A stretch of DNA of 41,808 bases. Origin: an uncultured Collinsella sp. (GTDB lineage Bacteria > Actinomycetota > Coriobacteriia > Coriobacteriales > Coriobacteriaceae). The translations under genes were made by a program, and so were the position numbers. Where the stretch lies: contig CATZMG010000008.1 of the NCBI GenBank assembly GCA_958421655.1, forward strand, positions 1 to 41,808, read 5' to 3'. Shown piece after piece: positions 25,343 to 31,840 of this stretch; position 1 is the stretch's first letter; the number at the start of each line of letters is the position of its first letter. The notes beneath the pieces were generated by a model, which did no database searches, was not told where the DNA came from, and saw only the letters and a list, made by a program, of their open reading frames with translations.

Positions 25343-26237
25343 CCTGATCCTCCTGCTCAAATTGAACCATTTCGCCAAGGATGCGGGAGAGCTCCTCTTC
25401 GTCTTTGAACTCAATTTCAATTTTATTCTTACCACGCGAGCTCTTCACACGTACATTTGTGTTGAAAACTTGACGAAGGAATCGAGCGGCCTTTTTAAAT
25501 GATTGAGGCGTTGCTGGCCTCGGAGTCCTAGGCGTCTCTCCGGCAGAAAACAATGGAGCAAGATTTTCTGTCGCTCTTACGGAAAGGCCCTCTGCAACAA
25601 CCTTCTCTGCAAGTCGAATTCGCGCGTCCTCATAGGGAACTGCAAGAATCGCACGCGCATGTCCAGCAGTAAGTTTACCCTCAAAAATCATCTGCTGAAC
25701 TACTTCGGGGAGATCGAGAAGGCGCAGCGAGTTTGTAATTGCAGAGCGTGACTTGCTTACGGCCTTCGACAATGCCTCCTGGGTCATACCACTAGCATCG
25801 ATGAGCTGGCGATAGCCCTTAGCCTCTTCGACGGGATTCAGATCAGAACGCTGAAGGTTTTCGATAAGAGCAAGAGCCAGCATCTCTTCATCATTAACAT
25901 CTTTAATGATGACAGGCAGTTCCTCAAGACCAGCAAGCTTTGACGCCTGGTAACGACGCTCACCAGCGATGATCTCATAGCCGTTTCCATGCTTGCGAAC
26001 CAAGAGCGGCTGCAAAACGCCATGTTCTTGGATTGACTCGCTCAACTCGCGAAGTTCAGTTTCATTAAAGTGAATTCGCGGTTGATTCGGGTTGGGAACG
26101 ATATCCTCAATAGGTAGTTTTGTTTCAGATGCGGCATTTGAAGCAGATGCGGACGAACCACCGGTCTCATACTCGGCCTCAGAGACCAAAGCACTGAGTC
26201 CACGCCCCAATCCGCCACGTTTCTTTGCACTAGGCAC
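25332..26237 (-). CDS. parB: Chromosome-partitioning protein ParB
   Basis: CTP-dependent DNA clamp that loads at parS and spreads to organise the origin. The 301 residues begin with the short basic ParA-stimulating segment KKRGGLGRGLSALVS. The N-terminal domain has IVPNPNQPRIHF, the CTP-binding GERRYQASKLAG, and ALIENLQRSDLNPVEEAKGY. A helix-turn-helix follows (MTQEALSKAVSKSRSAITNSLRLL). The basic C-terminal dimer domain has KKAARFLRQVFNTNVRVKSSRGKNKIEIEF. The GTG start has GAGGTGA upstream and overlaps the parA stop by 8 bp. Confidence 0.97.
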   Translation of the reverse strand: MPSAKKRGGLGRGLSALVSEAEYETGGSSASASNAASETKLPIEDIVPNPNQPRIHFNETELRELSESIQEHGVLQPLLVRKHGNGYEIIAGERRYQASKLAGLEELPVIIKDVNDEEMLALALIENLQRSDLNPVEEAKGYRQLIDASGMTQEALSKAVSKSRSAITNSLRLLDLPEVVQQMIFEGKLTAGHARAILAVPYEDARIRLAEKVVAEGLSVRATENLAPLFSAGETPRTPRPATPQSFKKAARFLRQVFNTNVRVKSSRGKNKIEIEFKDEEELSRILGEMVQFEQEDQDEE

Positions 26238-27030
26238 GCTTGATCACCTCTTTTGCAAGGTTCATATACGCTTTTGCACCCTTGTTTTGAGGTGCATAGG
26301 TAATTACCGGTTCTCCAAAAGACGGAGCTTCAGAGATTTTAACCGTACGGGGAATCAGCGTCTTAAATGCCTTATCACCAAAATACGATTGAACCTCCTC
26401 AACAACCTGATTCGATAGAGAAGTACGCGAGTCATACATGGTCATAAGCACACCATAGGTGTCTAAGCCCTTGTTCAGACGTGATTTGACCATCTTCATT
26501 GACTCTAGCAGCTTCGTAACGCCCTCGAGTGCGTAGTACTCGCACTGGATCGGAATCAAAACGCTGTCTGCTGCGGTCAAGGCATTGATAGTAAGCAGGC
26601 CGAGCGAAGGAGGACAGTCAATGAAAATAAAATCGAACTCGTCCTGAATCGGCTCAAGCAAATCTTTGAGGCGGGTTTCACGAGCAATTGCGCTTACGAG
26701 CTCAATTTCGGCACCTGCAAGCTGAATCGTAGCTGGAATTACGAATACCTTTTTGCAATTTGTATCAAGAACAAGCGATTCTGCCGGCACATCATTCAAC
26801 AATGCATCATAGATGCAGTGATCAAGGTCTTCTTTTTCAATTCCAAATCCACTTGTACTGTTTCCCTGCGGATCAAAATCGACAATCAGTGTCTTACGAC
26901 CCTGCTCACCCAGTGCTGCTGCAAGGTTTACAGCCGTCGTTGACTTACCGACGCCGCCTTTTTGATTGATGATTGCAATGATACGCGTGTCCTTTGCGTT
27001 CTTAGAACGCTTAACGTCGCGAAATCCCAC
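26230..27030 (-). CDS. parA: Chromosome-partitioning ATPase ParA/Soj
   Basis: Walker-type ATPase that, with ParB-parS, moves origins and in several bacteria also acts on DnaA. The 266 residues show the deviant Walker A KGGVGKSTTAVNLAAAL, DFDPQGNSTSGFGI and the Walker B FIFIDCPPSLGLLT. The GTG start has AGGAGG four to five bases upstream. The three parS sites lie directly upstream, so ParB spreading may affect expression of its own operon. It sits about 3.2 kb from the left origin cluster and is transcribed away from it. Confidence 0.97.
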   Translation of the reverse strand: MGFRDVKRSKNAKDTRIIAIINQKGGVGKSTTAVNLAAALGEQGRKTLIVDFDPQGNSTSGFGIEKEDLDHCIYDALLNDVPAESLVLDTNCKKVFVIPATIQLAGAEIELVSAIARETRLKDLLEPIQDEFDFIFIDCPPSLGLLTINALTAADSVLIPIQCEYYALEGVTKLLESMKMVKSRLNKGLDTYGVLMTMYDSRTSLSNQVVEEVQSYFGDKAFKTLIPRTVKISEAPSFGEPVITYAPQNKGAKAYMNLAKEVIKRA

Positions 27031-27069
27031 GGTCCCTCCTGGTGTGTATTAAAGCTGTCAAACGGAGGA

Positions 27070-27085
27070 TGTTTCACGTGAAACA
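27070..27085. other. parS site 1
   Basis: Perfect 16-bp palindrome TGTTTCACGTGAAACA, the conserved ParB-binding site, in the parA 5' region. Confidence 0.97.
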
Positions 27086-27108
27086 TTCCGATTCGATATC
27101 AACCGCCA

Positions 27109-27124
27109 TGTTTCACGTGAAACA
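27109..27124. other. parS site 2
   Basis: Perfect parS, exactly 39 bp from site 1 and 39 bp from site 3. Confidence 0.97.
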
Positions 27125-27147
27125 CTGCAAGTTGTTAGTATCCATTA

Positions 27148-27163
27148 TGTTTCACGTGAAACA
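27148..27163. other. parS site 3
   Basis: Perfect parS; it ends one base before the rsmG stop codon (27165-27167). Confidence 0.97.
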
Positions 27164-27164
27164 T

Positions 27165-27902
27165 CTAGGCAAGCGGATTCTTCTTTGCCATGCCATTTGC
27201 ACGAGGCAATGAAACGGATGCTGGATGACTCTTCTTAAGAACAATGAACTCTCTGTGGCCCAAGCCCTCAGGCAAATCGATTGCGTCATTCAGAAGCAAA
27301 GTGAAGCCACAAATCTTAGCTGCTGACATGCCGGAAGCAAGCTCCTCATCCGAAGGATTGCCCTTGGTGATAACAAATAGCCCTCCATCCTTGAGGAACG
27401 GAGCTGCATACTCAACAAGAATCGGTAGAGGAGCCAGTGCGCGGGCAGTTACGACAGAGAACTGCTTCTTATGACTTCGAGCATATTCTTCAAGACGATC
27501 ATGGACCGCATGAGCATGTTTCAATCCAAGAGCATGAACAAAAGAATTGACAGCATCAACCTTCTTGCCAACAGAGTCAATAAAAGTAGCTTTACGATGC
27601 GTGGTTATGGTTAAAGGAATACCTGGGAAGCCCGCACCTGTTCCCATATCGAGCAAAGCTCCCTCAGGAGCCTTATTGATATAGGGGAGCAACACAAGTG
27701 AGTCGAGGATATGAAGCACTGCAGCATCTTCTACGTTAAGAATACGTGTGAGATTGGTTGTCTTATTTGATTCCAGAACCAAATCCAAATGCTGAATACA
27801 TTTCCTCAGCTCAACATCAGTTACGCTCAAGGAATACTCTTTGCAATAAGAAGTTAGACGACCCAACATCTTGTCAGCCTGCTGATCAGTAAGTACTAAC
27901 AA
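27165..27902 (-). CDS. rsmG: 16S rRNA (guanine527-N7)-methyltransferase
   Basis: SAM-dependent methyltransferase of 16S rRNA G527. The SAM-binding motif LLDMGTGAGFPGIPL and later VVTARALAPLPILVEYAAPFL are typical. The frame runs to a TTG at 27950. The TTG at 27902 has AAAGGAG six bases upstream and gives about 245 residues, so I choose it. The longer start would lie at the edge of the terminator of the preceding jag operon. Loss of RsmG is known to give low-level streptomycin resistance. It lies upstream of the parS cluster in the same direction as parAB. Confidence 0.95.
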   Translation of the reverse strand: MLVLTDQQADKMLGRLTSYCKEYSLSVTDVELRKCIQHLDLVLESNKTTNLTRILNVEDAAVLHILDSLVLLPYINKAPEGALLDMGTGAGFPGIPLTITTHRKATFIDSVGKKVDAVNSFVHALGLKHAHAVHDRLEEYARSHKKQFSVVTARALAPLPILVEYAAPFLKDGGLFVITKGNPSDEELASGMSAAKICGFTLLLNDAIDLPEGLGHREFIVLKKSHPASVSLPRANGMAKKNPLA

Positions 27903-27948
27903 CGAAAGCTCCTTTCTGACAAAAATCAGAGTATCGAGAACTTTTGAC

Positions 27949-27981
27949 AAAAAAAGGGGACGTGGAAACCACGTCCCCTTA
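27949..27981 (-). terminator. Terminator of the rpmH-jag operon
   Basis: A 12-bp perfect stem (27954-27965 with 27969-27980) and a three-base loop are followed on the minus strand by seven T. Confidence 0.92.
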
Positions 27982-27998
27982 GCATAAGCTCGAGCAGA

Positions 27999-28568
27999 TT
28001 ATCGAGCAACAATCACCACATGGCGATCAGGGTCAGAACCCTCAGAATGAGTATCGACGGCATCATTGCCACGAAGTGCAATGTGAACCAGTCGACGCTC
28101 ATAGGCATTCATGGGCGGAAGCGAAACACTCTTATGAGTGCGGATGGCACGCTCGGCTGCAGACTGAGCCATGGAGGCAACCTTGTCCTGACGGCGGCTC
28201 TTGTATCCCTCGACGTCCACTACAACCGGATACCTAAAGCCAAGCTTGCGGCTCACTAGCAAAGAGAACATAACCTGAAGGGCATCAAGGGTGCGACCAT
28301 GACGGCCAATGAGAACAGCAAGGTCGGGAGCCGTTACATCCAGAATCAGCTCACCCTCGTCGCCCTCATACTCATCGATAGGAGAGTTGGCGGCATCGAA
28401 GTGCGAAAGGATGGAACGCAGGATGGAAATCGCGACATCGGCAATGGTGTCGAGCTCCTCGTCGGTCAGCTCTTCACCGGCCTTGTAGCGCTGTGCAATC
28501 TCGGGATAATCGCCCGCGACCTGCGGGGCAACCTCCTCAAGCATATCCTCGATGATCTCTTCAGACAT
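27999..28568 (-). CDS. jag: RNA-binding protein Jag/KhpB
   Basis: KH-R3H RNA-binding protein linked in other Gram-positives to cell elongation and division. The product is about 189 residues. The N-terminal half is acidic and lacks the separate Jag-N domain. The KH domain carries the GxxG loop in LIGRHGRTLDALQVM, and the R3H domain has YERRLVHIALRG with the Arg-x3-His motif. The ATG at 28568 has GGAG six bases upstream. The frame extends four codons to a TTG with no ribosome site. It follows yidC by 44 bp, the common order. Confidence 0.93.
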   Translation of the reverse strand: MSEEIIEDMLEEVAPQVAGDYPEIAQRYKAGEELTDEELDTIADVAISILRSILSHFDAANSPIDEYEGDEGELILDVTAPDLAVLIGRHGRTLDALQVMFSLLVSRKLGFRYPVVVDVEGYKSRRQDKVASMAQSAAERAIRTHKSVSLPPMNAYERRLVHIALRGNDAVDTHSEGSDPDRHVVIVAR

Positions 28569-28612
28569 AACGTACTCCAAAAGTTAGGTACCTAAATAAG
28601 ATTGATATCCCG

Positions 28613-29383
28613 CTACTTCTTCTTGTGCGGGCGCGGCTTCTTCTCGCGACGAGTGACCTCAACCTGCAGCGGCGCGTTCTTAAGGCGCTCCTCCTCATCG
28701 GCCTTCGCCTTGTCGATGACCTTCTGCGTCACAAAAATCTGCTGGATAACCTGCCAAGCAGACGAGACGTCGTAGTACAGCAGAACACCAACGGGAAGGC
28801 TCCAGCCCATCCAAAGCATCATGACCGTCATGACAACGGCCATCATACGCATGCTCTGAGCCTGCTGGCCGGTCTGATTGCGCGACATATAGAGCTGCGG
28901 AATCAGGGTCAGGACAGCGAACAGGATCAGGCAGACCAGCGCAGGCAGCGCGACCATAAAGCCATCGGCAAAGGAGGCACTCGGCGTGGTGGTCAGGTCG
29001 GGCAGAATATTAAAGAACGAGAACGTGCCGTCGTTAAAGTAGTCCGGCAGGTTACGCAGCAGCGTAAATAGGGCGAACAGGACAGGCATCTGAATCAACA
29101 GCGGCAGACAACCAGCCATCGGGTTGAACTTGTTCTCGCTGTAGAACTTCTGCATTTCCTCGGCCTGACGCTGGGGATCGTCGGCATAGCGCTCCTGGAT
29201 CTCGAGCATCTTGGGCTGCAGCACCTGCATGCGTGCCGTCGACTTAGTCGACTTGAGCATAAGCGGCGTCAGCAGCAGACGGATGATGACCACCAGGATG
29301 ATGATGGACAGGCCCCAGTCGACCGCAAAGGTCTGGATGAGCTTGAGCAGCTCGAAAAGGATGTTAACGATCCAATCCCACAT
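28613..29383 (-). CDS. yidC: Membrane protein insertase YidC/OxaI
   Basis: Insertase for membrane proteins, alone or with SecYEG. The 256 residues have about five membrane segments. The first core helix ends IIRLLLTPLMLKST, which holds the conserved hydrophilic-groove Arg, and the cytoplasmic hairpin QVLQPKMLEIQERYADDPQRQ follows. The Lys/Arg-rich tail could bind ribosomes. No large periplasmic domain is present, as expected for a Gram-positive type. The ATG has GGAGG nine bases upstream. Confidence 0.95.
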   Translation of the reverse strand: MWDWIVNILFELLKLIQTFAVDWGLSIIILVVIIRLLLTPLMLKSTKSTARMQVLQPKMLEIQERYADDPQRQAEEMQKFYSENKFNPMAGCLPLLIQMPVLFALFTLLRNLPDYFNDGTFSFFNILPDLTTTPSASFADGFMVALPALVCLILFAVLTLIPQLYMSRNQTGQQAQSMRMMAVVMTVMMLWMGWSLPVGVLLYYDVSSAWQVIQQIFVTQKVIDKAKADEEERLKNAPLQVEVTRREKKPRPHKKK

Positions 29384-29412
29384 GTAAGTTTTCCTCCGAT
29401 AGCGAGTGCCCG

Positions 29413-29637
29413 CTAGGGCACAGGGTCATAACCGCCGACGTGCAGGGGATTGCAGCGAGCGATGCGCCTCACGGCAAGCCAGCAGCCTCTCAAAACACCG
29501 TACTTCTCAATCGCCTGGACGGCGTATTGCGAGCACGTTGGGTAATAAATGCAGGCGTCAGGCAATAAGGGCGAAATAACCTGTTGATATATGCGAATAG
29601 GAGCGATGGCAACACGTCGCAAAACGTGATTGCTCAT
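29413..29637 (-). CDS. yidD: Membrane protein insertion efficiency factor YidD
   Basis: The 74-residue protein has the conserved RIYQQVISPLLPDACIYYPTCSQYAVQAI with its Cys pair and the RCNPLHVGGYDPVP end. It assists YidC-dependent insertion. The ATG overlaps the rnpA stop (ATGA), and yidC follows 29 bp further on. Confidence 0.96.
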   Translation of the reverse strand: MSNHVLRRVAIAPIRIYQQVISPLLPDACIYYPTCSQYAVQAIEKYGVLRGCWLAVRRIARCNPLHVGGYDPVP

Positions 29638-29972
29638 CGCTCCTCCCCGGCAACGCCGGCGCGTTTCATAAGCGAACGCAATGCATTGTCCATCTCCTGC
29701 GGCGAGGAAACCCTCGTCTTGGGAGTTGCGAACAAGATGATGTCATAACCCGCAACGGGAAATCCACAGCTGCGGGCGGCCTCGCGCATCACACGCTTAG
29801 AACGGTTGCGCACGACAGCACAACCGAGCCGTTTAGCACCAACGAAGGCGACCCTTCCGGAGTCGCCTTCGCCAACCGATTCACATATGGTCATTCGAAT
29901 CAGAGGGTGATTGAAACGACGCCCCTGACTGAACACATGCTCGAAATCTTGCCGAGACTTAATAGTCTTCAT
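29634..29972 (-). CDS. rnpA: Ribonuclease P protein component
   Basis: Protein subunit that helps the RNase P RNA bind pre-tRNA. The 112 residues carry the RNA-binding motif RNRSKRVMREA and the early FSQGRRFNHPLIR strand. The ATG lies 20 bp after rpmH and has no strong ribosome site, so it may depend on rpmH translation. It overlaps yidD by 4 bp. Confidence 0.96.
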   Translation of the reverse strand: MKTIKSRQDFEHVFSQGRRFNHPLIRMTICESVGEGDSGRVAFVGAKRLGCAVVRNRSKRVMREAARSCGFPVAGYDIILFATPKTRVSSPQEMDNALRSLMKRAGVAGEER

Positions 29973-29992
29973 GCGAGATGTGTGTATCGCTG

Positions 29993-30127
29993 CTAGACAG
30001 TGAGACGCTTGCGGCCCTTGGCGCGACGACGGGCGAGCACGGCACGACCACCCTTAGTGGCCATACGGGCACGGAAGCCATGGGTCTTGGCACGCTTACG
30101 CTTATTAGGCTGATACGTACGCTTCAT
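29993..30127 (-). CDS. rpmH: 50S ribosomal protein L34
   Basis: A 44-residue very basic ribosomal protein with the full family pattern MKRTYQPNKRKRAKTHGFRA. The ATG has GGAGG eight bases upstream. The frame extends 20 codons upstream with no family resemblance, so that part is leader. It is the first gene of the rpmH-rnpA-yidD-yidC-jag operon. Confidence 0.98.
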   Translation of the reverse strand: MKRTYQPNKRKRAKTHGFRARMATKGGRAVLARRRAKGRKRLTV

Positions 30128-30199
30128 CTTAAGTTCCTCCTGCTGCATTTCGAGTGTCCGCGGGGGCGCGGACGCAGATATAGACACGTGAGCTTGAAG

Positions 30200-30229
30200 A
30201 TTGTAGGGAAATCAATGTTCAAATGTCAA
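30200..30229 (-). promoter_or_regulatory. Strong promoter of the rpmH operon
   Basis: Minus-strand TTGACA (30224-30229) and TACAAT (30200-30205) are separated by 18 bases. The start should fall near 30192, leaving a leader of about 65 bases. The first DnaA-box-like site lies about 100 bp upstream, so DnaA could affect this promoter. Confidence 0.8.
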
Positions 30230-30472
30230 GAAATCAAAGGTAAAAGGTTGCGCAGTTCACACGGTTCCCCCATAAGCCGAGCTCGATTTAGCGGTGCATG
30301 GCAACTTTTCACGATATTTCATCGAGTTTTCAACAGGTCATGTTGGCAATGTTGAGAACTTTTCGTCCGTTTTCCAAAGTTTTCAACAGGTTTTGAAAAG
30401 TTGTCGAAAGATGAGAAACATTGCACGGTGAGCTACTATTTGTTCGAAACCTTTTGAAAGATTGCGAGCGGC
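30230..30472. other. Upstream half of the replication origin: DnaA-box-like cluster
   Basis: The AT-rich non-coding stretch has TTTTCAACA at 30327-30335 and 30380-30388, TTCTCAACA on the minus strand (30350-30358), and TTGTCGAAA (30401-30409) beside TTTTGAAAAG. The TTGAAAA(C/G)TTGTCGAAA arrangement recurs after dnaA at 33582-33599. Box clusters on both sides of dnaA resemble the bipartite origin of Bacillus subtilis. No exact TTATCCACA is present. The rightward promoter for the next gene must lie here, but I could not pick hexamers. Confidence 0.65.
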
Positions 30473-31825
30473 ATGTCTGACGACTTTTACACCATGGTCG
30501 ATTCCGGAGACCCGGCACCCGACAACGAGCACATCACCGGCGTGCGCGAAGAGCGTGAGGAAGGCGAGCAGACGACCACGCAGGCGCCAAAAGCCATGTA
30601 CGCCGCGCGCATCGCCGTCTATGACGATATGCTGTCGACACCGCGCGTGATCGTCATTGATCCGCAAGATGTCCGCACGTATTTGGAAGAGACGACCAAT
30701 ACCGTCTACCAGTGCATGAAAGAACAAGGTGGCCATATCTCGCTCATGGTCATCCGCGAGATTGTCGAAAACTTTATCCACGCGCACTTTGCCGAGCCCA
30801 TCATCTCGATTCTGGACGGCGGAGACACCATCCGCTTTGCTGATCAAGGACCAGGCATCGACGACAAGGAGCGCGCTTTCGACTTTGGCGTTACCAGCGC
30901 AAACAGCAAGATGAAGCGCTATATCCGTGGAACCGGAGCGGGGTTTCCCATGGTGCAGGAGTATTTGGAAAACGCCGGCGGTGCCGTATCCATCGAGGAC
31001 AACATGGGCAACGGCACCGTGGTTACGGTAAGCCTGAACCCTAAACGCGTGCAGGAAATCGAGCGTGCCGGCGGACGCGGCGCTGCCGTGCGGCCCGAGA
31101 CGGAGCAGCCCACATATCCCCTGCCGGGAGCTTTTGCGCAGCAGCCCATGGCAACGCAGCAGATGCAGCCCCCCGTGGGACAGATGCAGCCGCCCGGAAT
31201 GCTACCTACACAAGAACCCCGGGCGGCATCGATGTCGATGCCGCCAAACACGCCAGAGGCCATGCCGCTGGCGGATCAGGATGCAGCAGCAATGCAGCAG
31301 GCGACGGGGGCAACGGGTGGCCAGCAAATGGGCTATCAGCCGTACCAACAGGGATATCCATATCAACAGATGCCGCCACTGGGGTATGGCCAGCAGTTCC
31401 CGCAGCAGTACCAGCAGGGATATCAGCAGCCGTACCAGCAGATGCCGCAGCAGCAGTACAACCCCTGGGCCCAGCAGATGCCTCCGCAGCCTTACCAACA
31501 GTGGCCTCAAAGTTTTCAACAGCAAATGCCGCCGATGCAGAGTTCTCAACAACCAGCAGCTCAAATGATGTATCCTAATGCAGCAAATCAGTATGCACAG
31601 CCACAACCGGACGTGTTCGTAAGCGATCGCGGCAACGCCGCGCTGGGCTATCTGGCGCAAAATCAAGCGTGCGGTGCAACCGATCTTGCGAGGGCGTTTG
31701 GAAACTCGGCCCCCACTTGGTCACGCACGCTCAATGACTTGGCGCAGGCCGGCTTGGTCATCAAGCATGGCCAGAAATACCATCTGACCGAACTCGGCGC
31801 CGCTCGCGTGCGAGCTCAGAGCTAA
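30473..31825 (+). CDS. GHKL ATP-binding protein with Gln/Pro/Tyr-rich linker and winged helix, upstream of dnaA
   Basis: The 450-residue protein has three parts. Residues about 55-190 form a HATPase_c (GHKL) domain: N box REIVENFIHAHF with Asn100, G1 FADQGPGID with Asp124, G2 GTGAGFPMVQEYL, and a closing GTVVTVSL strand. No phospho-acceptor His or membrane segment is seen, so it is not a sensor kinase. Residues about 205-380 are a low-complexity Gln/Pro/Met/Tyr linker with repeated PYQQ and QQYQQ units. Residues about 383-450 look like a MarR-type winged helix (ALGYLAQNQ, TDLARAFG, WSRTLNDLAQAGLVIKHG). The ATG has only a weak GAGCGG ribosome site. It lies 15 bp before dnaA, most likely in one transcript, and its position suggests a role in initiation control. 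Function is inferred only. Confidence 0.85.
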   Translation: MSDDFYTMVDSGDPAPDNEHITGVREEREEGEQTTTQAPKAMYAARIAVYDDMLSTPRVIVIDPQDVRTYLEETTNTVYQCMKEQGGHISLMVIREIVENFIHAHFAEPIISILDGGDTIRFADQGPGIDDKERAFDFGVTSANSKMKRYIRGTGAGFPMVQEYLENAGGAVSIEDNMGNGTVVTVSLNPKRVQEIERAGGRGAAVRPETEQPTYPLPGAFAQQPMATQQMQPPVGQMQPPGMLPTQEPRAASMSMPPNTPEAMPLADQDAAAMQQATGATGGQQMGYQPYQQGYPYQQMPPLGYGQQFPQQYQQGYQQPYQQMPQQQYNPWAQQMPPQPYQQWPQSFQQQMPPMQSSQQPAAQMMYPNAANQYAQPQPDVFVSDRGNAALGYLAQNQACGATDLARAFGNSAPTWSRTLNDLAQAGLVIKHGQKYHLTELGAARVRAQS

Positions 31826-31840
31826 AGAACGGGAGAGACA

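Noticed and set aside
31360..31368. ATATCAACA in the Gln-rich linker as a DnaA box
   Set aside because: It falls in a Tyr-Gln-Gln repeat that produces such strings through codon choice, and its first base does not fit the TNNTCAACA pattern.
30473..31825. The GHKL protein as a sensor histidine kinase
   Set aside because: It has no HisKA phospho-acceptor motif, membrane segment or HAMP, and no response regulator beside it.
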